Assembly (NCBI GenBank): GCA_026545225.1
Contig: CM048846.1
Span: forward strand, 58,718,270 to 58,782,269
From: Cornus controversa
Taxonomy: Eukaryota; Streptophyta; Magnoliopsida; Cornales; Cornaceae
Reading direction: 5' to 3'
DNA: 64,000 nt
A program made the translations under genes and the position numbers. This document shows, one piece after another, positions 1 to 12,316 of the stretch; position 1 is the stretch's first letter; every line of letters starts with the position of its first letter. The notes under the pieces were generated by a model. It searched no databases, was not told the origin of the DNA, and was given only the letters and a program-made list of their open reading frames with translations.

Positions 1-730
1 ACTGGGTTAAGAGATGGAGTGACTATGTGGTGAGTTGGGTGAGTGAGAGATTGATTTGAATATTACTATATTACCCTTTCAGACATAGTGGAGCTCAGTT
101 CGAAGAGATTTTTTACCCCACCCTAGGGTTTTTCTCTATAAATATGTGTGTCCATAATTGTGTGATTGCATGTGCCAGCCAAACTTATAATATTAAGAAG
201 AAAATCGAAGAACCTATTCACCCCCTCTCCCTCTAGGTTCATCACATTTCTTTACTTTCTCTTATGTCTTTATTTTTCATTTCCACCAAAATACTTGTGG
301 TATGTAGTTTCGTGATCAACACAAGTTTTTTCACCCAAGTTTAGGGGAACGTGCCCCTTGTGCCGAGTTTTATAATTAATCTCCACTATGTATGTTTATA
401 AAGGTAAAACCCTAATGTGGGGAAACATCCTCTTTGACTGTCAAGCTAGAATTAAGCTCCACTATGTATGAAAAGTAGTACAGTAATTCTTCAATCACTC
501 TCTCACTCACCCAACTCACCATATAGTCATTCCAACTCTCACCCTAGTTCACAGCCTCCCTAGGCCTGAACCACTCTCAACAATCCTCACAACATTTTTC
601 TGTTCTCACCCACCCAGGCTTCCCAAAGCCCAAGTTATCTCTCACCAAGCTCACCACAATCACTCAAACTTCCCCTATCCAAAATATCCCTATACTTGGA
701 CTACAAATGATAACTGTGGAGTCATTATAA
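1..730. repeat. copia-type LTR/leader fragments in inverted arrangement
   Basis: Bases about 20-55 and 490-530 are inverted copies of each other (core GGTGAGTTGGGTGAGTGAGA). A TATA-like CTCTATAAATA lies near 134, and a leader motif CACCCCCTCTCCCTCTAGGT lies near 219. That motif reappears in opposite orientation near 23370, while 490-720 matches 23600-23800 in the same orientation (shared CACAGCCTCCCTAGGCCT). I read this as two pieces of one copia-like LTR/leader family lying head to head. No coding sequence is recognised; outer boundaries are not defined. Confidence 0.55.
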
Positions 731-1149
731 TGTCTAGATTTGCAACTCTTCAAGCTTTGATTGTCAATCGTCAAAGTTCAGCTTGATAATGAAAAGGCCA
801 CTCGATCTTTTTGCAGATAACGACGCTTGAAATTTCTATAGTGATAGGCTTCAGTATGAGCAACCTTGAATGTTGCTATGAAGGACTTGTAATAGATTGC
901 TCTTTCAATGAATCCCCTTCTCAACTACTTAGACTTACATTCACCTTGGTATATTCACATTTAACAATTGTCCTGGTATTTCTTGGTCTGTGTACCTATT
1001 CTTAAAATGGACAAAACTGCAACTAGAGTAGACTTTAGTAGCACAAAACTTATGGATACACGTATAACAATTGGCACACAAGGAGCAGACAACACAAACA
1101 CAATTTAGCAAACCAGCTTACTTAATTCAGCAATTTAACGTATGAAATT

Positions 1150-1560
1150 CAATAATATCATCAAGGTAAATTCAGCATATTAGCATATAAAATTCAGTAA
1201 TATCAACAAGTTATTAGTCTCAAATCAGCACTATAAAGTTCTCGAAACAACAACTTATAAGACTCAAATTAGTACTATAAAGTTCTCAAAATAGCAACTT
1301 ACAAGCCTCAAATCAGCACTATAAAATTATCAAAAATAGTAACTTATAAGCCTTAAATCAGCACTATAAAATTATCAAAAACAGCAACTTATAAGCCTCT
1401 AATCAGCAACATATGATTCACAAATCAGCATAATGCAGTTCTCAAAAATAGCAACTTATAGTTAACAAATCAGCAACATATAGGTTCACAAATCAGCAAC
1501 ATATAGTTCTCAAAATTAGCAACTTATAATTCACAAATCAGTAACATATAGGTTCACTTG
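1150..1560. repeat. AT-rich minisatellite, about 50 bp unit
   Basis: Seven or eight diverged tandem units carry the phrases TCAAATCAGCACTATAAA, TTCTCAAAA and AGCAACTTATAAG. Units are best conserved at 1215-1400 and drift to shorter forms with CAGCAACATATAG towards 1550. There is no coding potential. The following stretch, 1565-2080, holds no recognised gene; it is AT-rich and may be outer copia LTR sequence. Confidence 0.7.
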
Positions 1561-2082
1561 CAAAACATATTTGAAAACTCAGAACAGAGAATATTTATCA
1601 TTTTCAAAGTATATTCAAAAATTAGAGTTTAGAGGCAACTTCAGTAATCATCAACACAAAATCAAGGTTCAGAAGCATATATTAGAGAGACAAAATCATA
1701 TAACCATAACTTCAAGAACGCGTGCACCTGTGATGTGTGTGTGTCAATAAAAATACCACAACCAGTGTGCCTGTGCTTGTGAGCATGTATATATGTAAAT
1801 AATCTAACTATTATGCGTCTATGAGATATGAAAGAGAGTAAATCAAAAATATTATACTAGAATAGAGCCTTCGTGATTCTGTATAAGATTGACACATAGA
1901 GATGGTAGAGCCTCTATATATGATCGATGAAAAGATGGTAGAACCTTTGTTAATGCCGGCGAAGATGGTTCACGAATCTAATAATGGATTGAGATTTTGT
2001 CAAAGAATCGCGAACTAAGAATCTGTTAAAGGAATGGTGAACAGAGAATCTTGTTGAAGAATTATCATGCGATCAACAACCA

Positions 2083-2460
2083 TTTCTCTCCCTTAGCTCT
2101 CACTCTCTCTTTCCTTCTTTTTGTATTTGCGTCGCTTCACACGAGAGACCTTTATTTTCATATTGTATATATCACTTTTTATAAAGATAAGTAACCTTAA
2201 CCACATAATTTCCCAAATTACCCTTATGGTTTCTTGCCCTAACATTAATTCCCAAATTGCCTTTCGTTGATACATTGACGAAATTGCCCCAGCAAGTAGG
2301 TTAGTGCATATACATGGAGATATATAATTAAAACAAAGTAATTACACAATTCATGAACATAAACCCATAATTCATTTTAAGGTGAAATGACACTAATGCC
2401 CCTACGGATCCTTTTTGACATTAAAACTTGGACAAACATGCTCATGGGCTTCCCGGACCA
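2083..2460 (-). mobile_element. copia 3' LTR (degraded)
   Basis: The block aligns with 6290-6696 plus 9326-9416 in the same orientation. Shared landmarks are GTCGCTTCACAC, CATTAATTCCCAAATTGCC and AAACATGCTCATGGGCTTCC. On the minus strand the LTR appears to begin TGGTCCGGGAAG at 2460, directly after a purine-rich tract (AAAAGGGGGACATTAA) that fits a polypurine tract. A second purine tract, AAAAAGGGGGAGAAAG, lies near 2520-2535. The far end is uncertain and may extend to about 1700. Confidence 0.6.
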
Positions 2461-5400
2461 TTAATGTCCCCCTTTTGCCTTTTAATGTCAAAAATCTAGC
2501 CTCTTACCCTAACTGCTTTCTCCCCCTTTTTGACAATGAAAGTCAAAAGGGAGGTAAAATAGAGAGCTAATGGGGAGGAAGGGTGAGGCCTAAAGCACTA
2601 TGGAGTGTCTCAAACCGTATCAGAGGCAAGGGTTTGGTCATAATGTCTGCTAACTGTGACTTAGTATTAATATACTCTATGAGGATATTTCCTTTTTGCA
2701 TATAGTCCCTTAGGAAGTGTCTATATGTTTGTTTCTATTATGTAAAGTATGGTTCTTACTAATAGCAATGACACTTTGATTATCACAAAAGATGGTAGTA
2801 GGAGTAGAGAATTCAATGCCCTAGATCTTATGAGTGTGGTTCACATCCATAATGCTTGAGAGCAAGCTTGTGCAGCTAAAATGTATTCAACTTCTGAGGT
2901 GGAGAAAGACACAGTAGCATGTTTCTTGTTAAGCTATGAACCACATTATTTGCAAACATATAACAACAGCCTGAGGTGCTTTTTCTATCAATTTGTGAAC
3001 CACCCCAATCGGCATCTGAGAAGGCCACAAGAGACAACACTGAAGAAGGGGTATAATGCAATCCTAGTCTAGTGGTGCCTTTAATATATCTAAGGATCTT
3101 TTTGACAGCTTTCAAATGTGAGACTCTAGGATCACTCTGAAATCTAGCAACTAAACCAATTGCAAACATAATGTCAAGCCTTGATGCAGTAAGGTATAGA
3201 AAGCTTCCTATCATGGATCGGTAAAGTGTATTATCAATGGGGTCAATGGTACACTCTTTGGAAAATTTTGTGGTGACACATATGCATGGGAGTAGACATT
3301 GGTTTAGAATCATCCATGTTAATTTTTTTCAGAATTTTTTTGGTATACTTCTCTTGAGATATGAATATACCTTTAGCATGTTAAATGATTTTAAGTCCTA
3401 ATAAGTATTTTAAAGTACCTAATTTGGACATCTCAAACTTAGATTGCATAAGTGTGACAAATTGAGTGGTTTAACTCGAGTGTGAACCACAAAACATAAT
3501 ATCATCCACATAAATTTGCAGAATTAAAAAGTTTGAGTCAAAATGTCTTACATAGAGTGTGCTATTGACTTTACCTCTTTGGAAACCTTTTTTAATGAGA
3601 AAGGAGTGAAGTTTGTTATACCATGCCTGTGGAGCTTGCTTAAGTCCATAGAGCGCTTTTCTGAGTTTGAGAATATGTTGAGGATGTTTTGTATAAAGAA
3701 ATCCCTTAGGTTGCTCAATGTATACTTCCACTAATAGATCACCATTTAGAAAAGCAGACTTGACATCCATCTGATAGACCATTGCTCTTTTGTAGCATGT
3801 AAAGGAGAGAAACATTCGGATTGACTCTAATCGAGCAGTTGGAGCAAAATTCTCATTATAGTCTAATCTAACGATTTGAGAAAATCCTTTATAGACTAAT
3901 CGAGATTTTTTTTTATGACAGACCATTTTTTATTCATTTTGTTCTAGAAGATCCACTTAGAGCCAATCACATTCTTATTCATTGGCTTAGGCATAAGAAT
4001 TCAGGTATCATTTTTCTCAATTTGCTATATTTCTTCCTTCATTACAATTATCCAATCAAGATCATCCTTTGCTTCCGAGTAGCACTTTGGTTCAATGGAT
4101 GATAGCATAGAAAAGTGACTATGCTCATCCTCAACTACAAATGGTAATGCATTTTTCTGTGCTCTTGTGAGAGCCCTTCCTTCATTGTTTCTTAAAATGT
4201 TTTCTTGTTGGACTTCCTTTTGTAGATTAGGATATCGAGGTTCTCCTTTCTCTTCTCCAATAGTAGTGGATGAGCTAGGTTGCTCATTTTCCTTTTTTGC
4301 TTCTAGAGGAAGATCTTCTTTGGAGTCTTCCTTTAGAGTTATGCCTTCTTTATCAATCTTCACATGGATGGAATCCACCATTTTCTTGGTTCTCAAATTG
4401 TATCATCTGTAGGCTTTGCTCTTTGTTGAATATCCTAAAATGATGCCTTCAGTAGCTCTTGAGTCAAACTTTTTCAAATTATCATGGTTGTTGTAGATGA
4501 ATCATTTACTTCCAAAGATTTTGAAGTAATGCACAGTTACAGGCCTTCCAAACCACAAGTCAAATGGTGTCTTTGTTGAATTTGATCTCAGGAGAGCTCT
4601 GTTGATAATGTAGACTGTTGTGTTTACCACTTTTGCCCAAAAATCCTTGGATAAATTTTTCTCAAACAGAAGTGTTCTGCCCATTTCTTGAACTGTTCTA
4701 TTTCTTCTTTCAACTACCCCATTTTGTTAAGGTATTCTAACTACTGAGAATCCTTTCTTAATTCCTTTTGAGTCACAGTAATCACTAAATTCTTTCATAA
4801 TGAACTTAGTTCCAAAATTAGATCTAAGTCTCTTAACCTTATAACTTTTCTTATTTTTAACAAGGTTAACAAACTTTTTGAAATGAATTATAACTTCAGA
4901 TTTTTCTTTTAGAAAATAAATCTAAGTCATTCTACTGTAATCATCAATTACAAGCATAAAATGCTTGCTACCACCAATACTTGTGGTCCTCATAGGTCCA
5001 CACCAGTCCATATGCACAATATCAAGTGGTTGAGAGGATTTCACTTCCTTTGTTTTAAAAGAGACTTTTGTCTGCTTACCTTGTTGGTAAGCATTGCATA
5101 CTTGATTTTCATTCAAAGACAAATTTAGAAGACCTCTAACAGACTTATGTTTGATAAGAATTTTTATGTTCTTTGAATTCACATGCCCTAACCTTTTATG
5201 CCAAAGTGTTGAATTTTTTATGTTCATGTAATTGCAAACAATGTGTGAGGAGTCCTCATGAATAGTATAGACATTTCCTGGAGCTTTACTTGCAGCAAAA
5301 AGAGTTTTACCAGATTGTTTATCAATAACATTGCAGTTTTCTTTATCAAAATTGACTAAGCTACCAGTGTCACATAACTGACTCACACTCAACAAGTTAT

Positions 5401-6250
5401 ACTTTAAACACACTTTATAGAGCACATCACTCAACATAGGCATTTCTTTGGTTTCAGGTATTGTGTCTTTTTCCTATAATTTTGCCTTTATTATGTCAAA
5501 GCAGCTTGAAGCCCTACAACTCGCGCTTACTTCAAGGGAAAAGTAGTCCAATTCACACATCTTCCGCAGAGTACCATCAAAGCACTATGAGCTCACTTTC
5601 CATTTGACGGCAAAAAGCAATCGGACCTGTGAAAGTAACATCTTTTACTAATATACATGGGCTTCTAAAAGTCCTACATATATCGATGACTCCTTCTTAA
5701 TACCAAAAGCAGAGTTGAAAAAGAACCGAGTGTCTTCTTTTTCGCACTTGGTTAAAACATTTTATCAAGGGTGTGACTCACAACTACTCCAAAAATAACT
5801 ATACCACCATCAAAATTTTCAATGTTACCAAATTTGGTCTTATACCCTGTCATGTGCCTAGAATAACCACTATCTACATACCACTTGGTATTGATATTAC
5901 AAGCTTTCAAAGCAATGTAAACAAGCATGCTTACATAGTTCAATTTCTTAGAAATGCATATCATTTTAGTTTTACCTTTTGAAGTTACAGGTGCTCTATG
6001 TATGTGTAGATCTGTCTTTTTAACATACATGGGTTTCAGTTTCACATAATTGGGACATGCAATTCTAGAAGATGCATTCTTAATCCAAGATTAATGATGA
6101 ACATTAAATAGAATTTCATATTGTGGCCTACTAGCTACATGAACAACGGGATATAAAGCATATAAGTTTTCATTCTCAGCTGTAACAAAAATTGAGTGGC
6201 ATTTGTTTGAATGCACCTGAGTGACTTTATCGTCAAAGCAAATACCTATT
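2461..6250 (-). pseudogene. Ty1/copia gag-pol polyprotein remnant (SIRE-like)
   Basis: Broken minus-strand polyprotein of an LTR retrotransposon. From 5' to 3' on the minus strand: a protease segment near 5880 with the catalytic DSG in WYVDSG followed by RHMTG; an integrase zinc-binding and core segment at 4922-5443 (WHKRLGHVN, then MDWCGPM; one zinc-ligand cysteine is replaced in CNAYQQGKQ); the integrase end at 4502-4684 (FWAKVVNT); a linker at 4025-4396; reverse transcriptase at 3471-3926 (MDVKSAFLNGDL, ALYGLKQAPQAWY, YVDDIMF); and RNase H at 2876-3313 (SDADWGG, DRKSTSG). Segments lie in different frames with stops between them, and a gag region is essentially missing. The order PR-IN-RT-RH is diagnostic of copia; the SIRE assignment rests on RT/RH similarity only. 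Not functional. Confidence 0.9.
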
Positions 6251-6696
6251 TTGCCTAATTGATTCATGGATTTTTTCCAAATAATCAGCGCCCACCTTCA
6301 CACCTTCCCTCTCTTCCCTTCTGTTTATTCTCTCTTTCTTATCTCTATCTATAATACTGTCGCTTCACACAAGAGAGCTCTCTTTCTTTTTATTTTTTAT
6401 TTTATTCTGTATTCAACCGCTTCACTCTCTTGTGTATCTATATCCGCTGAAATGAACATCAGCTCATTTTTTTCTTTTTCCTTTTTTTTATTTTCTTTTT
6501 GGTAAAGAATGAAACCCTAATGTAACAATGTTCCCAAAATGCCCTTAGGGCTCATTTGCCTTTGCATTAATTTCCAAAATGCCCTTCTTTAATAAATGAC
6601 TAAATTAACCCTACAATCTCATTAGTGCATAACACAGAGACATATATAATAAAACAAGATAATTTATTAAATTATGAAATTAAGCCCAGCAAATAT
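6251..6696 (-). mobile_element. copia 5' LTR, proximal part
   Basis: Counterpart of the LTR at 2083-2460, sharing GTCGCTTCACAC followed by AGAGAG, CATTAATTTCCAAAATGCCC and TTAGTGCATAACACAGAGA. It is interrupted at 6697 by a solo LTR and resumes at 9326. The boundary with the internal region near 6250 is approximate, and no clear primer-binding site was found. Confidence 0.6.
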
Positions 6697-9325
6697 TATC
6701 ACGCCCCGGAAATTCGGACCACCGAAACTCCCCCGGACCGGCTCCAAATCCCTAGTGTGAACTCGTTCAGTCAACCCCATGAGTGAACTATACCACACTC
6801 ATACAATCCCAATGAGCCCTGCATCAACTCCTATCATCTTATTGGGGATTTACTTACCCACACATTCAAGAATCACTCACTTTCAAGCCTCAAAACTTAC
6901 TGTGTTTAGAATCTGAAACTGAGACCCACACTATTGGATAGAGAATCCAAAAATAATCAATTTAAAAAAAAATCACACTCAATTCCGATCTAGAATGAAG
7001 AAATTACGTCGAATCGAAGTTTTGAAAAATGCTGTGAATAGTGATCTCGATTGTGCAAAAGGCCAATCTCAATTGTGCGAAACTGGCATCTCGATTGTGC
7101 GAGAATATCACCCTTTCGGGACCTCAGACCTGCAATATCTCGCACGATCGAAATGGGGGTTTCGATTGTGCGAAATTGCCCTTGTCTGGACCCTAAAAAT
7201 TATCATAAATCATCACCCCTTCGCACAATCGAAATGGGGGTTTCGATTGTGCGAAATGGGCATCTCACATGATCGAAATGCCCTTCCCAGGACTTCCAAT
7301 AACCCCCTACGTGGTCCGTTTTGATCCCAAATCTCAACCAAACCACCTTAGATCCTTCATTCAATATGAAAATCAACTACAAATGATATAACCATCATAC
7401 CCACACACCAACATATACGTTTGAATCTCAAATCTTTCATAATCATAGAAAATTCCTAGGTTCACAATGCACCTAAAACTCAAGTGAATTAACCATCCTT
7501 ATTTCCCGAAAATCATTCCCATAAAACCATACACATAAGAAATCAAATGGTCCTTTAAGCATACATTCATCAAGTCTCAAATGAAGGAAGCCATTATACA
7601 TGTATTTCTCAAAATTCTCCTTCCTACAAGTGTGGCATTTATATTTGGAGTTCATAAACAAAAGAAGATACAAATGTAAAGGCAACACTATAACTATGGT
7701 CAACATGCCACAAGCCAGCATGAACATTTATCTACATCCCAAAAGATCAAAAATCCAAAAAGTAACCCAACAAGGTCCATTGAGCTAATCATGTTTCGTC
7801 CTCCATCGGCGTCTTATCTGAAAAAATTTATATAAGTAGGGGGTGAGCACCACTGTGGCTCATTAGGAATGATCCACCCAACTCTACTCTAACTCAGGCA
7901 GTCATGCATGGATGCATATGAAATCATTACAATCTACATGATAAATATCTATGCTTTTTACCCTCAAAACTAATAATTTTTGGAAATCATGCGTGATGTT
8001 TTACATTTCAAGGTATACACATATATAAACATCAACTTGAACAAGTCACATTTCATATATATAACTAACGCAACATAAATCTAGAAATCAATTCAACTGA
8101 GGACTTCGCTTATCACAATCCGTAGTAAGGGACACCTTGGGACCACATACTCTGCTCACGCTTTTTGGGCTACTAACCCGACGAAAGCGACACCCGCTTG
8201 GCCAAGTTTTGGGTCTTGCACCCTAAAATTCAATACACTTATTAATCCTCACACATGCCCCAAAAATTTTACTTTTCACATAATGTGCACTTATCAAATA
8301 AATGCACAAAATCCACACAATGCAATGCTTTTATCAAAACAATGCATTTTTCCTTCTCATCCCAAGCTTGTCATAATGTCAACACACCCATATCATGAAA
8401 ATCATCATGCTTATGCATTTTTCAAGAAAATTATATCTTTCATGTACAATTCTAAATAAAAACTCAGATTTTCAATGCTTCCACCAAATGCATACAATTT
8501 CATCAAAAGCATTCATAATCTCAACCTCACATATGCAACATACATAAGCCCTAACTAACATGTTAGACATATCCATGTGCATAAATCATATTTTCATATA
8601 TATATACATATACACAAAATCCTAAACTCAAGAAATCCCAACCTATCTTTCATCTCACAAATATGTAACCTATAGAATCAAAGTAAAGATGAGTCTAGCA
8701 CCCCTACCTCAAATCCTATGCTTTGAATCCAACTTTGAGAAGTTCCAACTTTCTCAACTTCACGAAATGGAGACTTTGATCAGTTCAAACCGAAGCCCTC
8801 AACGCCCTCTACACACTTTCCTTCTTCAGGATATTCCAAATCACACTTCAAGTGACCTAGAATCTAGAGAGAAGGGAGAGAGAGATGAAGTGGGAGAGGT
8901 AGAGAGAAAAAGAGATCTATAAATATGAAATATATCAGACCGAATTGATATTTATATCACTCCTAGGGGTGCGAAAAGACTGCTTTGCCCCCAGGCCACT
9001 TAATGTACCCTCCCGACCTCGGAATTAATTCTCGAAAATTCTTTTGGACTCGAGATCACTTCCTTAACACTCTAAACATTTCATTTAGTTCATAACTAAA
9101 AGTAAAAATTTTCAGATTTTCTAGACCCACTTAACCTCATCCCGGAGCTCCCGTTGACCAAAAAGTCAAACTTTTTCAAAAGTTACCAAAACTTCCCGAA
9201 ACCACATTCTAGCCTTCTAAACATGTTCCCCGAATTTAAAACATGTTAAATATCATTTAAAATGCGCTTAAAGTAATAAATGACAAAAATTAAAAAATTG
9301 ACCAAAATTGGACACGGTCTCTATA
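6697..9325 (-). mobile_element. solo LTR of a gypsy-type element, 2.6 kb
   Basis: The insertion is bounded by perfect 5 bp direct repeats AATAT (6692-6696 and 9326-9330). Removing it rejoins the copia LTR. The ends read TATCACGCCCC and CTCTATA; the usual TG...CA ends have become TA...TA, as expected from C-to-T decay. On the minus strand, a TATA-like TATAAATA near 8955 is followed by a CT-rich leader, which supports minus orientation. A related truncated copy lies at 28930-30065. No protein domain is present; the whole 2.6 kb is non-coding. Confidence 0.75.
7141..7253. repeat. paired hairpin motifs inside the solo LTR
   Basis: Two 32-base inverted repeats at 7141-7172 and 7222-7253. Each has a stem of CGCACAATCGAAA or a near variant, a loop of TGGGGG, and the complementary arm TTTCGATTGTGCG. 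Several half-sites (TCGATTGTGCG) lie at 7045-7105. The same arrangement recurs in the other copy of this LTR at 29538-29650. Confidence 0.75.
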
Positions 9326-9416
9326 AATATATTTAAAGACAAATGACATTTATGGCCCTGCGGATCCATTTTGATATTAAAAATTGGGCAAACATGTTCA
9401 TGGGCTTCCCGAACCA
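9326..9416 (-). mobile_element. copia 5' LTR, distal part
   Basis: Continuation of the copia LTR beyond the solo LTR. It matches 2370-2460, with shared GCGGATCC, AAACATGTTCATGGGCTTCC and the terminal CCGAACCA. On the minus strand it begins TGGTTCGGGAAG, the apparent LTR start. Confidence 0.65.
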
Positions 9417-10597
9417 TCATAATGCCTATGAATCAGAGTTTGTCCACACACTTGTATGCCGTTCGGAGTTGGCCAATCATAATTAAGTTATCGGAGCTTG
9501 ACTAATGATTATAAATGTTTGAATGCTTATATGTTTTTCATTGAACAAGCATGATGAATTCTTGGTTTATATGAATTGCATTGAAAAAGATGAATATGTG
9601 CATCGAGTATGCCATGTTGCATTTTAGGTTAGTGTTGGGTCGATACTTAGGTGGGTTGGGGCATTTCTATTAAGCATGTATATCACTCTCACCTTTTCCC
9701 CCAAACATTTTATAGACAGAGCACCAGCAAAGAACAAGGCTTAGAGTTGTCCAAGTGGAGCATTGAAGTTTTGTACTCCCTCCGTCCCAAAATTCTTGGG
9801 CACTTCGGGAACTATGACTCACAACTTTGTGAGTCACAGTTCCCGAAGTGCCCAAGAATTTTGGGACGGAGGTAGTAGTATATATAGATATGTCAATGCT
9901 TGTGTGTACCGTGTTGGTACTTTTCTTTTACAAGGACATGTAATATAGAACAAATGTTTTGTAAAACATGGACTTGTACACTTTCTTTTGGGGCTTAACA
10001 TGTATATTTTGGACAAGAATACGATGATGATGTAAATTATAGTCTACCATGTTGTATATGTTGTGAATGTAGTTAAATTATTTTGGAATCATAAGTTTGA
10101 ATGCATGGTAAGAATGGACAAATATAGATGCATATGGACACCTAGAATTTTATTGAATTTTCTACTTAAGATCTACGAAATATTGTAAATCACATTACAA
10201 TTATGTGTAATTCCTTTTATGCGAAATCTAACCTAAATTATGATGGATCGTAAAGCTAATGAATTATGGGTCCAAACCAATATGATTATGATAAATGTGC
10301 GCTAAATGTACGCTTAATCGTAGAATTACGATGAATCGTAATCCCAATTACGATTAATCGTGATGTGTAAGTGCTCAATGGTTTATTTTTGAGTACTTTT
10401 GGCTTGCTTATATAAAGTGGGGCCCATTGAGGTGAACCATTGATTATCAATACAATGGTTATATGCATATGGTGAAGCTTCTGCGATTATAATGAGTATG
10501 GATGGACCATTGGGTATAATTGTAAGGCGTGTTGTATTAATTAATCACCCCCATTTCCTTTATCATTTATCAAAGTTTTGGAAATCGGGGCATGACA
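9417..10597 (+). repeat. probable gypsy LTR-derived sequence
   Basis: No coding potential is recognised. The segment ends at 10597 with GAAATCGGGGCATGACA, the reverse complement of the TGTCATGCCCC terminus seen at 28930, which fits an LTR end. No primer-binding site follows it, and the left boundary is not visible. A Stowaway hairpin lies within at 9776-9875. Confidence 0.35.
9776..9875. mobile_element. Stowaway-type MITE, near-perfect 100 bp hairpin
   Basis: Starts CTCCCTCCGTCCC and ends GGGACGGAGGTAG, the terminal motif known for Stowaway (Tc1/mariner) MITEs. It is flanked by TA on both sides (9774-9775 and 9876-9877), the expected target duplication. The two halves are almost perfectly complementary around a short centre near 9825, so the single strand would fold into one long hairpin. 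The low divergence of the arms suggests recent insertion or maintenance as a hairpin. Confidence 0.9.
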
Positions 10598-10630
10598 ATA
10601 TAAATGCCATATTCCAATTTTATAAGATAG

Positions 10631-10972
10631 TGATAGGAGTTTTAATAAGGTGTAATGGTCATAATAAAATATGATACCTCATGTAACCAATAGAGTGATA
10701 GGAGTTCTTCAAGCACTGTAATAGTAGTAACAAAACGTTATACCCCGTGTAACTAAGAGGGTGATATTTGTTTTAATGAATTGTAATAATCGTAATAAAA
10801 CATGATAGCTCATGTAACCAATAAGATGACAAGAGTTCTTTAAGCACCGTAATAGAAGAAAACAATATAACATGTGTAACCAAGAGGGTGATATTTGTTT
10901 TAATGAGGTGTAATAGTTGTAAGAAAACATGATACCTCGTGTAACCAATAGGATGATATGAATTCTTAGAGG
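10631..10972. repeat. minisatellite, about 65 bp monomers in an alternating pattern
   Basis: Monomers begin near 10631, 10696, 10762, 10827, 10889 and (partial) 10954, each with TGATA..., GTAATAG..., and GTGTAACCAA. Odd and even monomers differ consistently: TTGTTTTAATGA in the third and fifth versus GAGTTCTTCAAGCAC in the second and fourth. The array therefore looks like about 130 bp dimers. Non-coding. Confidence 0.75.
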
Positions 10973-12139
10973 ACATTTCTGTTTCAGTTCCATTAAACTA
11001 TGCTATGACATAAAACGAGACAGTATCATGTGCTCTCAAAATATAGATGGCGCGGCAAAATGTAAGTCATGTATGGCTCATTGGAATGATTGAGGAAGTA
11101 CTCACTGAAGAGGAAAAAAATCATACTGCAATGCACCACACCAAGATGGAGTCAATTTTTTTTTTCCAAAAGGAATTTAAAAAAAATAATTACAAGAGAC
11201 ATGAAAAATCACTTTGCAAAAATTTGCTATGCCTAGATTTTGTGCGTAAACTTATGCACTGGTGTGTAATTTATGCACTTGTGCATACTTTTAAGCAAAG
11301 TAGTGAATCATAATTTTAATTTTGTGAAGTAAAAAATTGAGCATTGATGTTTAATTTTGTGAAATAAATCATGCATCTCATCTCGTGAAACATTTTGGTC
11401 ATTTTGTTTCAAATCAAAGGGGGTTCAAAGTGAAATGATGAGAGAAAGTGTAGAAAATTTTGCTACCTATTGTAAATAATTTTAAAAGTCCATTTAATTT
11501 AAAAAAAGGGAGGCATATTTGCACTCTAATTTTCTAAGTTTACACTCTACTTGTCTTTTTATTTTAAATGAAATGACAAGAAGGTTCATAAACTCATTAA
11601 TGCATCATCCCTTATTTTATAATACCATAACTACCTTTTATACTATAAACTTCAACTCTTTTTATCTTATTTACCGATAACTTTTTTCTCGAGTCATTAT
11701 TTTTTAGATACTTTTTTTATGTTGTCAAAAGAGATAATTTATTCAACAGAGATTTTTATTTTTTTATTTTTTTTGGGTTTTGTAAAAAGAGATAATTTAA
11801 TCAATAAAGATTACTTTTTATTTTTTAGGTACTATAAAAAATGTTACTTTATTCAATAGAGATAACTTTTATTGGATATATATTTTTTTTGTCCAGTCAA
11901 AATAGAATTTATTAAACCGGGTTATTTTTTTTGGGTCTTTTTTTTTTAATTCTTTTAAAAAGACCAAAAATATTAAAAATAAAAGACAAAAAGAAAAATA
12001 TCTAAAAGAGTAATTGTATAATTTAAAATCATATAATCATTTAATTAGAAATATCATTTCTTTTAGTATGGAAAAGCAAATGTAGCCAAGGGAGTTCGCC
12101 TCCCAAAAGAAAATTACTATTTTTTTTTTTATGATCCCA
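10973..12139. other. AT-rich intergenic DNA with a dispersed-repeat copy
   Basis: No gene is supported. Bases about 11508-11640 resemble, in inverted orientation, 56690-56825 (shared AATGACAAGAAGGT and CATCCCTTATTTTATAATACC), marking a MITE-like family. The remainder is long T-rich runs with recurrent AAAGAGATAATTT phrases. Confidence 0.55.
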
Positions 12140-12316
12140 ATGTCAATGTAATATGGCTTTAAAAAGTCCATGTATGTGAAAATTTCCCTTTTTACATGTT
12201 CATTTGGGCGAAGATTTTTTGGGTGCTGTCTTTCTCTCTCTCTCTGTACTCGAAACTCCGCAACAGACGACGATTCACTTCGGTCTGATCTTTGGGCCTT
12301 TTTTAGCTCCCTCAAC
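12140..12316 (+). promoter_or_regulatory. 5' leader and probable core promoter of the ERH homologue
   Basis: A T/C-rich initiator-like tract (TTTCTCTCTCTCTCTGTACT, about 12230-12250) precedes the start codon, with a weak TATA-like CTTTAAAAAG near 12153. No upstream ATG in a long frame interrupts the leader. The placement is inferred from position only. Confidence 0.35.

Noticed and set aside
6995..7324. Frame of 109 codons with repeated WGFRLCE
   Set aside because: It is generated by the hairpin repeats of the solo LTR and is disrupted in the second copy.
11047..11313. Possible 88-codon protein
   Set aside because: AT-rich, no recognisable domain, no splice or promoter context.
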